Assembly: GCF_000003815.2 (NCBI RefSeq) | Contig: NC_049979.1 | Coordinates: 18,614,001-18,678,000 of the forward strand | Reading direction: 5' to 3' | Origin: Branchiostoma floridae | Taxonomy: Eukaryota > Chordata > Leptocardii > Amphioxiformes > Branchiostomatidae | DNA length: 64,000 bases | In this document: one piece after another, positions 1-10,600 of the stretch | How positions within the stretch are numbered: position 1 is the stretch's first letter | Layout of the letters: the number at the start of each line of letters is the position of its first letter | Translations under genes and position numbers: made by a program | Notes under the pieces: generated by a model | The model's input: only the letters and a program-made list of their open reading frames with translations | What the model was told of the DNA's origin: nothing | The model's database searches: none

Positions 1-458
1 ATCCATTGTTACTTACTGGCACAGGTAATTAGATAATTAGCCAGTGTCTGGTAGGTTATCACAACCTGGAATGCACCTGTAGGATGATGACCTAAATGAT
101 GTCTATCACATGGAAAAACCCAGTCAGGTGTGTAGATAATAACGTGTGTCTTAAAAAAACAACAACAGTGCCTCTCAAAGGACCTGTACCAGGACTTTGA
201 AACTGGGTATGCTACTTGACTTCCAAAGTTGGCTTATTGGTCCATAAAGTAAAAAAGATGCCCTTTAACATACAGAAACTCCAGAGATAAAAAGGATGGA
301 GGAACATGGAAGGAAAATCACTTGACTTAAAATGTAAACAAAAGTTCCAAGTTGGAAAGATGAAACATTATATACATTGTTAACTCTTCAAATAACATGT
401 ACCAGTAGCTCTGTCAGTGACTTCTTTTAAGCTTAATCTCTGGTTCCTCTGTGTTCAG
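1..458 (+). other. Receptor intron, no coding sequence seen
   Basis: AT-rich sequence ending in a pyrimidine-rich tract and CAG acceptor at 456-458. Nothing coding or repetitive recognised. It should be the intron separating the two zinc-finger exons of the receptor. Confidence 0.6.
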
Positions 459-575
459 GTCAGACAGATTACATCTGCCCAGGCACCAACCAGTGCACCA
501 TTGACAGGAATAGACGAAAAAGCTGCCAGGCCTGTCGCTACAGAAAGTGCCTCATGGTGGGCATGACCAAAGACG
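459..575 (+). CDS. ESR: ER exon: second zinc finger of the DNA-binding domain
   Basis: 117 nt, entered in phase 1 (completes a Gly) and left in phase 1 before GTAAG. It reads [19 protein letters not shown] then [20 protein letters not shown]. The four zinc-binding cysteines of the second finger are present. The 117-nt size and the phase are those of the corresponding vertebrate ER exon. Confidence 0.95.
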
Positions 576-2363
576 GTAAGAATGGTGCCCTACTTTATAT
601 CAGTTTTTTTCATTTCATCATTACCTCCTCTTGATTTTTATCCAATCCAAAATTTTTGACAAGCTTGAGAATTTTTGTATTGATATTTGTACATCTCATG
701 TTTCAGGTCGAAGAAGTGGTGAGAGAAGAGGGCCCAGAAGAAAGCGGACACATAACCAAATTGACGTGAGTTCCACAGCAGATAGCTGTAAGTCCTCAGT
801 ATCACCACTCCCGTCCTCAGCTAGTGCCTTTGACAAGTCCCGCTCAGCCTCGCCTACAGAAAATAACAGTTTTGACAGCGACGGTGACAGCTCAACAGGA
901 AGGGAATTGCGGACGGCCTCTCACCAGCGACTAAAAGCACTGATTGATGCCCTGGACGTCAAGGAAGGGGAACATAGAGGAGAAGAGAATCACCCCACAG
1001 GCCACCAGGCAGGCAACTGGCAGGAAATCTCCAACCCAGAACTGATCGAGTCAGTCAGCAGCCTGGTGGACAGGGAGCTGACTGGGATTATCTGCTGGGG
1101 GAAGAAAATTCCAGGTATGAAGGGATCGGTCCTTTAGATTGTGAGATAACTTCTTAACATTGTGGAGCCAAATTTTGTAAGAGAACACCTGTATTGCATC
1201 TGTTATACTTAGTTTTGCTTATAGTTTCATACATTCATATGGTCTTCTAGAAATTAAATCTACCTGGAAGATGCAGTCAACAGAAGTTTGAATCTTTGTC
1301 TCACATATTTGATTGTTTTTCACATTTCAGGGTACTCCAAGCTATCATTAAATGACCAGGTTCTACTGATGGAGTCCACATGGCTCGACCTGCTCATCCT
1401 GGACCTGGTGTGGTGCTCCATCAGACACAAGGGGGAGAAACTGCTGCTGTCTGGGGGAGTCCTTGTCAACAGGTCAGTGACCTCTTTTTATTCTGTAAAA
1501 GATTTAAGTTCATGAAATGAATGACTCTGTGTTGTCTGACTTCCTCTTTCAGTTTGTATATGTACTATGGCAATTTTCCTTTTGTTTTGGTGCAAAAACT
1601 GCTGAACACCCAAGGTGTTTTCATGTATGTGAATATTTGTGCCATATGTAGCAAGTAAGGTTATATAAGTGGCGTTTTCTAATTCAAGATTTGTCTCTTT
1701 GTAGAAACACCATTTCCAACCGGAGAAACAATTCTTCTGGTGACGATATGGAAGTCCTAGAGATGTGTGACCAAATCCTATCCATTGCTACCAAGTTCTA
1801 CGAGTTTGATCTACAGAGGAGAGAATACCTGTGTTTAAAGGCCATCACCCTTGTTCATGGATGTAAGTTGGGTTCAGTACTTTTGATGTTTACTGATGGT
1901 ATACTTGATATGAAATTATACATGTGTATCTGATGTGAGAAACATATGCTTCAGTTTTAATTTTGTTGTAGTTTTACTTTGGGGTTGGTTTACAACATTT
2001 AGGTTGGGAAAAGAAGACTCATCAATATCATTTGTTTGTTTTTGATGAGCAGCTCTGAAGGGATTGGAAAGTGACACCCAGGTACGCCAACTGCAGGATG
2101 ACCTGACAGATGCCCTGATGGACGTCTGCAGCGAACGCCACGCCCTGGGCTCACGGCGTCCTGCAAAGATGCTGCTGCTGCTATCACACCTGCGACAGGT
2201 GAGCGCCAGGGCATCCTCTCACCTCGGCGCTGTCAGAAATGGTCTGAAGGTCCCGTTGTATGACATTCTCCTGGACATTCTCACTGACCAGGTGTCTGAG
2301 GGCCAGCGTGACCAGCAGGCTGGTCACCATGAAGTGGCCAGCAGCCCAGAGAAAGAGAGATGA
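459..2363 (+). CDS. ESR: Estrogen receptor (nuclear receptor NR3A), 3' part of gene, five coding exons
   Basis: Ligand-type nuclear receptor acting as a DNA-binding transcription factor. Exons by GT-AG and phase: 459-575, 707-1114, 1331-1472, 1705-1862, 2053-2363. They encode the second zinc finger, a Ser-rich hinge, the whole ligand-binding domain and a short F tail ending in TGA at 2363. The N-terminal domain and first zinc finger lie left of the window. Closest family is the ER rather than the corticoid/androgen branch: D-box region [23 protein letters not shown] in helix 3, and [13 protein letters not shown] as helix 12. Against human ER alpha the pocket Glu353 and His524 are kept, but Arg394 is Cys (codon 1414-1416). 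Cephalochordates also have a second steroid receptor (SR); linkage to the nesprin gene favours ER. The two vertebrate ERs would be co-orthologues. Confidence 0.93.
707..1114 (+). CDS. ESR: ER exon: hinge and helices 1-3 of ligand-binding domain
   Basis: 408 nt between a TTTCAG acceptor and a GTATG donor. It begins with a basic stretch ([13 protein letters not shown], a likely nuclear-localisation/C-terminal extension segment), then a Ser/Pro/Asp-rich hinge of about 60 residues, then [20 protein letters not shown]. The Glu equal to human Glu353 is codon 1075-1077; the coactivator-clamp Lys of helix 3 is kept in WGKKIPG. Confidence 0.93.
1331..1472 (+). CDS. ESR: ER exon: helices 4-6 of ligand-binding domain
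   Basis: 142 nt. It reads [19 protein letters not shown], the nuclear-receptor signature region, then [18 protein letters not shown]. In human ER the same place is LVWRS, where the Arg holds the phenolic end of estradiol. Here it is Cys. Confidence 0.94.
1705..1862 (+). CDS. ESR: ER exon: helices 7-9 of ligand-binding domain
   Basis: 158 nt, phase 2 in and phase 1 out. It contains an Asn/Ser/Arg-rich loop, then [19 protein letters not shown] and [13 protein letters not shown], matching the EMVEIFDMLLATSSRF and FVCLKSIILLNSG blocks of vertebrate ER. The donor is GTAAG directly after position 1862. Confidence 0.92.
2053..2363 (+). CDS. ESR: ER terminal exon: helices 10-12 and F tail
   Basis: Enters in phase 1 (S of SLKGLES) and runs open to TGA at 2361-2363. 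It includes [18 protein letters not shown], where the pocket His equal to human His524 is codon 2220-2222, and helix 12 [13 protein letters not shown] at 2250-2288. The tail after helix 12 is only about 24 residues, shorter than the human ER alpha F domain. Vertebrate ER has an intron between helix 10/11 and helix 12; here the frame runs straight through, although CAG|GTGAGC at 2196-2204 looks like a donor. Confidence 0.93.
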
Positions 2364-3260
2364 TTGCTATAGAATAACAAACACAACGGTATATATCATC
2401 TATTGTATATGTGTGTTTTGTTTTGTACAGTTATTGTTTTGTGTTGTTAATAAAGTACAGGATCTGTTCCGATAGTATCAGTTAAGACATTAAAGATGTT
2501 GTTCTTTTAAAATTGACTTTTCCCAGATGTTGGGTGTGAAAAAAAAGAAGAAATATTACAAACGTTCTGTGATTCATTTGTGGAATTGTTTAAGTCCTGG
2601 ATGTTGATTTTGGTTAGAAAAAATCTTATGTATCAAGTTGAATGACAAAGCATGGTCCAAACGGAGATGGTGTTCTGTTACTTGGCCTTGATTACACAAG
2701 TGTTTTACCCTTGTGTCCTACCAAAGCACTGACCAAAGTGAACAGAAGCATCAGCTTTTGTTGATAGGAAGTGTTACTCTACAGTCTGTATTGGAATGTT
2801 TGCTTGTTAAGAGGAGGGCAGGCTTTCTGGAGAGTAAAAAGAGACAAACATCATATGATTTGTGAGATTTCTGTACCTGATATGTCACATTTGAAAACAT
2901 TACAGCCTTTCCTGAAATGAAATCACCACCATCCCAAACATGCCAGCTAAAAAATAAGTGTTGGAATAAGGACTGTGTTTTTTGCGGGTATTTTTGTGTT
3001 TGTGCTGTCATTGGGTGGAATTTAATGTGCAATATCAGATGCACAAAAGCTCTGTCAAGCATCTCCCAAAGAAAAGAAACATTTGCAAAGAGTTAACATT
3101 ATAGATCCCCTATATAGCTGAAGTTGAATATATATGGTTACAGAAGACACTAAAGATGTATTGTTTATTGTATATTTTCTGAGAAGAGTGATGTATATTA
3201 TGTGCTGTTTGGTAATGTATTTAAACAGCAGAACAATAAACGTTTTCTGTTCCAAGGATT
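2364..3260 (+). other. ESR: Receptor 3' UTR with candidate polyadenylation signals
   Basis: AATAAA at 2449-2454, ATTAAA at 2489-2494 and AATAAA at 3235-3240; the last is followed by a T/G-rich stretch. Short or long 3' UTRs are both possible. No coding sequence seen. Confidence 0.5.
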
Positions 3261-3579
3261 TTAATTGTCTGCTGATTCTGTCTATGTCTAGTCCTTTATT
3301 TATGTTTGCAGCCGTTCTACAAAATCCAAGGTAATTAAAGCAGTACCAAATAAGCTACCATGAAGTTACATGTATGTTGCAGCAGGGAAAATATCCACTC
3401 GTACTAGTCTATAATTAGTTTTAGATGAAGACTAACTCCGGTTCAATGTTGAAATAATCCCCCCTCCCCAAGAAATGAAAGTAAGGTCCTGATGAGGTGG
3501 GTCCCACAAACTGAACTAATGGATGCTAAGTGTGTTGTTAAATAGGTGGGTGTATGTGTCAGTATTGACAGAACAATAC

Positions 3580-4369
3580 GGAATCAGCTTAATCTCTTTA
3601 TTCAATGTTATATCGTACACGTGTACCTTCTGGCACAGAGCTACTCTATTGCATCTGTAGCATCTCTATAACTTGGCATTAATTTCCTTCATATTTATTT
3701 CTCTGTTAAACTTCCATACAATCCTGTACATAAACCATCTCTTTACAACCTTATAGTACAAGATACTAAAAATGGCTACATGAGGTAAAAAAGCAAAAAC
3801 AGTCAAAATAAATAATGTGACAAATTGCAAAACTTGAAAATTAAAACAAGCCAATAAAAGCAACATACATTCAAATACAATACACTGATAGACTTTGGTC
3901 TCTTATCACTAACAAGCACTTCCAAATAGATAAGGTTACATTGCATCTTGTAGTACAATAAGAACATTACATGGTAAAGACCAAAGACTAAAACACCTAC
4001 ATAGCACAAACTGCCCCAAATGAAGCTGCAATAAATAACTCACAGTTAATAGTGGTAAAATGTGTGGATGGATCTTAAAACACTGGCATGATTTGCATAA
4101 AACTATACATTTGCCTAAAACTCTTGTACAACAGATTTCCTTTTTCATATCTTTGCGGTGCCTTTTCTGAGCAGGTGGCTTGTTAACTGCTTGTGACCAT
4201 GTAGAGGTATTAACATTACAATACACAACTGGTGGTACCTTAATACACTTGATCTTTTCAGTAATGGACCCAAAAAAGCTGCCTTTGATTGTTCCCACAT
4301 TGGGTGGAAATCAAAATGTTCCAACTGCAGAATTGTCCCTGCAACATTTTGACAGGAAAGATGTCAGCA
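3580..4369 (-). other. SYNE: Nesprin 3' UTR with candidate polyadenylation signal
   Basis: TTTATT at 3597-3602 is AATAAA on the minus strand. If it is used together with the receptor signal at 3235-3240, the two converging transcripts end about 350 bp apart without overlapping. AT-rich, no supported ORF. Confidence 0.5.
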
Positions 4370-4610
4370 TTACATTGGTGGAGGGCCATTGACGTATCTG
4401 AGCACGGGATGTAGGCTCATCCCCCAGCGTGCCACCACACAGTTATAGTCCTCCTCACACAGCGGCACCAGACAGGCTGTCCCCACAAGCAGCAGCATCA
4501 GGATCTGTAGGGGAACGGCCTTACGGAACACCCTCCTCAGGAAGCCTGGGCGCTGCTCAACATCCTCATCATCATCAACACACATGTAGGCAGCATCTTC
4601 TTCACCAGAA
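4370..4610 (-). CDS. SYNE: Nesprin last exon: membrane helix and KASH domain
   Basis: Begins in phase 2 after TTTAG and reads SGEEDAAYMCVDDDEDVEQ, then basic RRVFRK, then the membrane helix AVPLQILMLLLVGTACLVP. The luminal peptide starts EEDYNC and ends LRYVNGPPPM before TAA at 4370-4372. The PPP-X end that enters the SUN pocket is present with Met last; vertebrate nesprins usually end in Leu or Thr. The KASH Cys known to form a disulfide with SUN in vertebrates is present but sits one residue nearer the C terminus. Confidence 0.96.
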
Positions 4611-7600
4611 CTAAACAGACACATGACAGATCAGTGCTTGAAGCTAACGGTATCAGAAGTGGAGCAAAAATAAACTTGATTGATGGCAGGGTAATAGCAT
4701 GGAGGAGAGATCATGGCTGATGAATCATGGGCCAAACAAAACCACATCACTACAAACACTCAAAGGGAAGGTTACTGCAGCAGGAAACACAACTACATGG
4801 CATCTAATAGTTTTCTCTAGATGGCATTAGAACTAGTAACAGCTGGTGAAGCACACTTCCAGCACACAAAGGATTATGGGTTACTGTGTGGTAAGTACTA
4901 TGCATTAGACCACTATAGAAGCTGCAGATCAGGGTTGAGTTTGTTGACCATTGAATGGCAACAGAAATCATGGCAGCCACAATTGAACGGTTAAGTTTCA
5001 GGTAGTCGCTTCAGTCCTGGTACTGTTACAGACAACATGTAGGGCAACATTCTTGACAGGAAGACAACATAAACACTCTGGTGGTTTGGCAGTGTTTCAG
5101 TGTCTATAAAAATACAGATTATGCCTGAAATCACTTCAATTTTTTTACAAGTTTGTACCAGGATGATGCTTCTAGCTGATCTCTGTTACATGTGGCAGGT
5201 AGGCTGATTGGAGTGATTGGATGGCTGGTCTGCAAAGTTAGTGAGAGTACTGATACCCTTGGTTTAAAGCTGAGAAGTCTCTGCACAACGTGGGGGAGCT
5301 GTCGCTCAGCTTCATCAGTTTCACTGTAATCAGAGGGGAAGGCCACACACAAGCTGAGTTAGCCGTGCAACACTCATGTTTACACAAGCCATGCAGGGGG
5401 GGTCTGCCCAGTCACAGGGTCCCAATCATGGTGCAACTCCTCCCCACCTGACACGCCCACCTTCACTCACTGGTAGCCAGGCTCACTACCTACTGACTGT
5501 TATCATTTCCATTGGAGAAATCATGCTATGGCATTTGACATCCCCAAGGAAAATGGTACAGCCCAGGTACAGTGACTTTCAGACCAGTGAACAATGTGGG
5601 AGTGGAGGGAGGTCAGGTTTGCACACAGGATCGTGAACTGCACCTATCATGTTAACAGTGCTACCTAGTAAGCAGAAGGTACTACATGTTGTATGGTCTT
5701 ACCCAGATTGCCAGCTACACTACTAAACATCCGCTGCATCACACAAATGGCACGGAATGCATGGGGCCAAAAAATGTGGTTCAGTATTTGTAAAATATAG
5801 TCCAGTATTGTTGGCATTCTAATGAATAGATCTGCCTAGCTTTTGTGACAAGGGCTTTGTGCACATTTCTTACCATGAGATGCACAGTGTACTATCAGAT
5901 AGGGGGAGCAAGAAAGATCTCACTTACTTCCACAGAGATAAAGCAGAGATGTTCAGAAATGTTAGGAGGTGAGTATGTAATGCAGCTAACAACAAAACCA
6001 CCAAATGCAACATAGCATACAAAAGGTGTGAGGCATGAAATGGAAGAAACAACATGCGGGGAAGAGTGCAGGGGAGTTAACTTGACTATGCATCACCAAC
6101 AGAACATGACCTGCTTTTCAAATGTATGAAACAAAATGGGAATCATTACTTCATGTAAAATAACAACAACATGAGCAAACGAACACCATATACGAACACA
6201 AAAAGTATACAAATACAAGGCCTGTTACCAAAGAGCTCTCAATTCACAACACTTAGAATGGAAATAAGGCTACACGATGACTTAAAATCTGCATTAGTCT
6301 TACTGAAGGCTTGGTATTTTGAAAAATACTATGTATCTCATATGTACATAAAGGTACATGTAAATCTGTCTGGTAACCAGAAAGTAAAAAACACATCAAC
6401 AACAATGCTAGAAGCCAAAAAAATGCATGCCGAAAACACTTAGCATAGGCTAACGTTATGGTAACAAAGAGCAAAATGCGGGTTAAAGGCCCTGTTTTGA
6501 CAAACATCTGACAGGACCAAGAAGCCCAGAAGAGATCTGACTTACCTGTCTGAGTCTAAGACATCTTCCACCACCTCAGAGGAAGAGTCCTACAGATAGG
6601 ACAGACAGAAGCACACATCACCTTTAACCCATCACCACTTACAGAACTCACCAGTATCCCATAAAATATAGCTCAGTAAGATAGCTTCCCAAACACCACC
6701 TACAGTATTGTCAAGAGTACGGGTTATCAGAGAAATTTCACACAAAATTGAATTATTCCCAGGGGAACATGGGTTATCAATATTAGTTATGTTTTGAAAA
6801 CAATTTTAGATGCACAACAGATTGTAAGATTTTTCTGTTCAAGCTACAAGAAAAATGAAGTCTGTTTGTTCCTAAATATAGTACTAGTGGCTTCAGCCAC
6901 ACCCTCATCAGGATTTGCTTGAATGTTCAGTATGATGTACATGACATTTCCCACCTTGTCAGAGGAGATGGGTGTGCTTGTCCTGCCAGGCCTGGCCAGC
7001 ATCCCAGCATCAGCACCCTCCAGCTCCACCTGCCCCTCCCCAGTCACCACCCCAAACAGACCGCTGTCTGTCTCAGCAATCATCCCTGCAGCCGCTGCTG
7101 CTCCGTAGAACCCGTGTCTGTCATCATCCTCATCCTCGTTGTAAGTGTTGTCCATCTCCGCCAGGATCCCCACAGCAGCTGCTGCACCGTAGAAGCCGTG
7201 TCTGTCCTCATCTTCATCCACATCTGGGGAGGACGCAGGGGAGGAGCCTGCTGATTGGTCCAGCTTGAATGTGACAGTTTTCTCTGGAGTCTGCAGTAAA
7301 GAGGAAAGACACAAATAAAAATGTATTGATATTTCACAAGATCAAACTATGGGTGAACTGTTCAGTACCACAGTCAAAATAATGCATGCACATTAAACCA
7401 TACATGTCCCACAAAGCTGCACAGCACTGCAAGAAAACGTATTGTCACCTACCAAACTGACTGCAGAAACATCTACGAGCCCCTCTATCTGCTTCAGGTC
7501 TGCAGAGATGACCTCCAGCAGCAGACGGAGTCTGTTGTCGATGATGTGCAGGTTAGACTTGATCTCCAGGCTGCCCTGGCTGTCTGCAGTCTCCAGGAGC

Positions 7601-10600
7601 TGGTCTGCTGTGCTCTTCAGGCCGGCCACACGGGGCTGGTTATCCTGGAGCTCCTGTTTTAGTCTCTGTGAATCACCATCAGCATACTGTCAGTACATGA
7701 CTGGTAGAAGACAAGCATTGGGAAAAGAACAACTTTGCAGATTACATTTCTAACCTCACAATGTTCATGAGCCTCTAAAATACATGTAGAGAGACACACT
7801 GACAGGGTTTGTAGTTAAATTTTGCCATACACCTATTAGGTTCTATATTTCATTTCACAATGTTGTTGAGTTGCAAGGAAGCCTTGAGTTTCCTACTAAG
7901 ATGATGTTAAGTGATGAGTCATGCTGACATATTTGCTTTACCAGAAGTGCCCTATACTGTTTCCTGAGTGTTGCCTGTGATGCATCCAGCTCAATTGGAT
8001 CTATCCTGTTCTTCCTTCTCTCCACATCATCCAGCCAGGCAAACAGGTCTGCTACTGTGTTCTGGACCTGGGCAAGACATTGTTGGGAGTAATTACTACA
8101 GTTCCTGAAATTACACAGCTTTAGACAAGACATTTTTATTTAAGGAGAGTGGTCAGGTATAACATACCCACTACTTGCTGACTGAAATGTGAAAACTCTT
8201 GTCTTAAGTACTTTATTTTGTCACAGGTAAACCTAAATGAGGATACAATGAACTGTAGACTTCCTATATGTGCATGTATGTTTGTCCACTTTTGTTATAA
8301 TTTTTGTCCAACATTCTATTATGACAGAAACTTACTTCTGCACATTGCACCAGTGCTACTTGTAGCGCCCTCTGCCACTCCACGGCATGATTGCACACAG
8401 CCTCCCAGCGGTGGTTCATCAGTGTCAGTCTGTCCCGGAGTTTCTGAGCATGCTCAGAGTCTCCCTGAACGAACTGAGGGCTGCACAGGTTGATAGACAT
8501 GACAATGGCTTTCCTGAGATCCAATGCGGCCAGGAACTCCTGTCGGGTGGTGAGGAAAACATGTCAGTTTGTGACTTTCACATGTTTTATGATATACTAC
8601 TTTCTAAACAAATCTCAATGTAACAGATGTCCAACTCAACACTGAACATCTATGTAGAGGGGGATACTGACCCTGTGTGTCTTGATCTGTATCTCCAGGG
8701 AGTGGATGTCTCCAGCCACTTGTTCCTGTTCCCTGAGCAGCGCCTCAGCTTCGTTCAACCACAACATGATGTTGTTCAGGTCCGACTGAAACTGGTTCCA
8801 CTGCTGACAGGCCTGTTTGAGTTTTGTCTGCTTCTGCATGGCAGCCTGTTTCATGGAGTCCCACCTGTCCAGAACACCTGGGCAAACACAGTCAAGTCTT
8901 AACTAGACATGTAAACCAGACGTATGCACTAGGGTGACCACATCCTTGCTTTCAACACTGTACAGTTTTAGGGATGAGTTGCTACATGTATTTAACATGC
9001 TAATAATGCCCTTAAGAAAAACATCAGGCAAAATATTAGATCAAGGCTGGTACTTTTCATGAGAGGAATGCTGTAAAGTGTACCTGCTAGCTGCTGGTCA
9101 CTGGTGGCTCCACGAGACAGGTGAGGGTTTTCTGTTAGGTAGTCTCGGATGTGTCTGATGTTCTCTATACAGGACTGGCAGGCGGACAGAAGCTTAACCT
9201 GTAGGGATGTGGGATCTTAAGTTAGACAGATGATAAAATTATGTGAAGTAAAGGACGACATTAAATTTCTGGTTCACCAGACTATACAAATCTTCTGCTG
9301 AAGATGCACCCATGTAACCTTGTTGAAGGAATATTGAAATGTCCAAAGAGGCTTACATAGTCATGGTATGTGTCCTGGACATCTGGTCCCATAGGGATGG
9401 CACAGTTCATCATGGCCTCAGTGTTGCCAAGTTTATCGTGAGCACTCTCCAATAACCGGGCCAGGTTCAGCAACTGCTGCTCCATGTGTTTATGTCTGGC
9501 TTCACCTGTACAAATGTTCACAACTGCATGAATATCTTTTTTATATAGTAATGAGATGTCTCACAGAACACTTATTCATCAGACACCCTACCTGTGGTGA
9601 GAGAAGGGAGAGACAGAGAGAGTTTGCCCGGTCCTTTAGGTATATCTGTACACAGAGGTGGACTGATTTATGTCAAATATCTGACTGACAAAATGTATAG
9701 ACTTAACTTAAGATAATCAAAACAAAACAAAAACATTAACAAAACATGGTATTCTTAAAAACATTATTGACAAAGAAAGACAAAATGTTAGTTGATGGCA
9801 AACAGAACATAAGAACCATTCTAAGGTGCAAAAATAGAACCTGCCCCAATGTGGCAAAAATAAATTCTGCAACATGCATTACTGGAAATGTGCAACTTCA
9901 CATCAAAATTAGTCATGCAGAAATATTACATAAGTTGGTGGTAATGGTTACAGAAGAAACAAAGGATACAAATTTTCCCTCTCAACTGCAACAGATAACA
10001 TGGCCATTAAAATTGCTAGAGATTTAGCATTCCAGTATTTCTCAAGTATTCATTGAGAAATATTGGCAGGTGTTGTTGAAGGAGGACTACATATACATGG
10101 TATGTATACATGATGAGCAGCTACAATCATGTTATTTGATACAGTTGAGAAGGAAACGCAGTGCAGTGCCCCCCATCAGCCCACCCTTGTGCCACACTAC
10201 CTTCTCTAACAGACTCATGTAAGCCATTCTCTACAGCATCCTGACTGGCTGGGAGGGAGTTGTCAGCAGAGCCACTGGGCAGCTTCTCCAGGCCATACAT
10301 GTCCCAGTCCAGGGACTCCACACTGGCAGGGGTGCCCCGGCCAGAGGACCTGTTAGCTCGGGGTGTCCCCGGCCCTGGGATAGGTACGCAAGGATCAATG
10401 CCGCCATCTACACTCACGCTATCATGGCTGGGGTGACTCGGATTTCTAACTCATGTCAGTCACAGCAAAATCACAGATACAACAACAATACAGGGTACAA
10501 CAGCAGAAGTCATAAATCACAACATCCATGCACCAACCACAGCATCTAAAATACAGTTACATAATGTATTTTGGTTTCTCAGGCATGACAGGGACGATTA

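Noticed and set aside
631-1137. Continuous 168-codon plus-strand frame as a separate gene
   Set aside because: It is the ER hinge/helix 3 exon (707-1114) extended into both flanking introns.
3936-4298. 120-codon minus-strand open frame next to the KASH exon
   Set aside because: It lies downstream of the nesprin stop in the 3' UTR, is not in phase with any exon and has no recognisable features.
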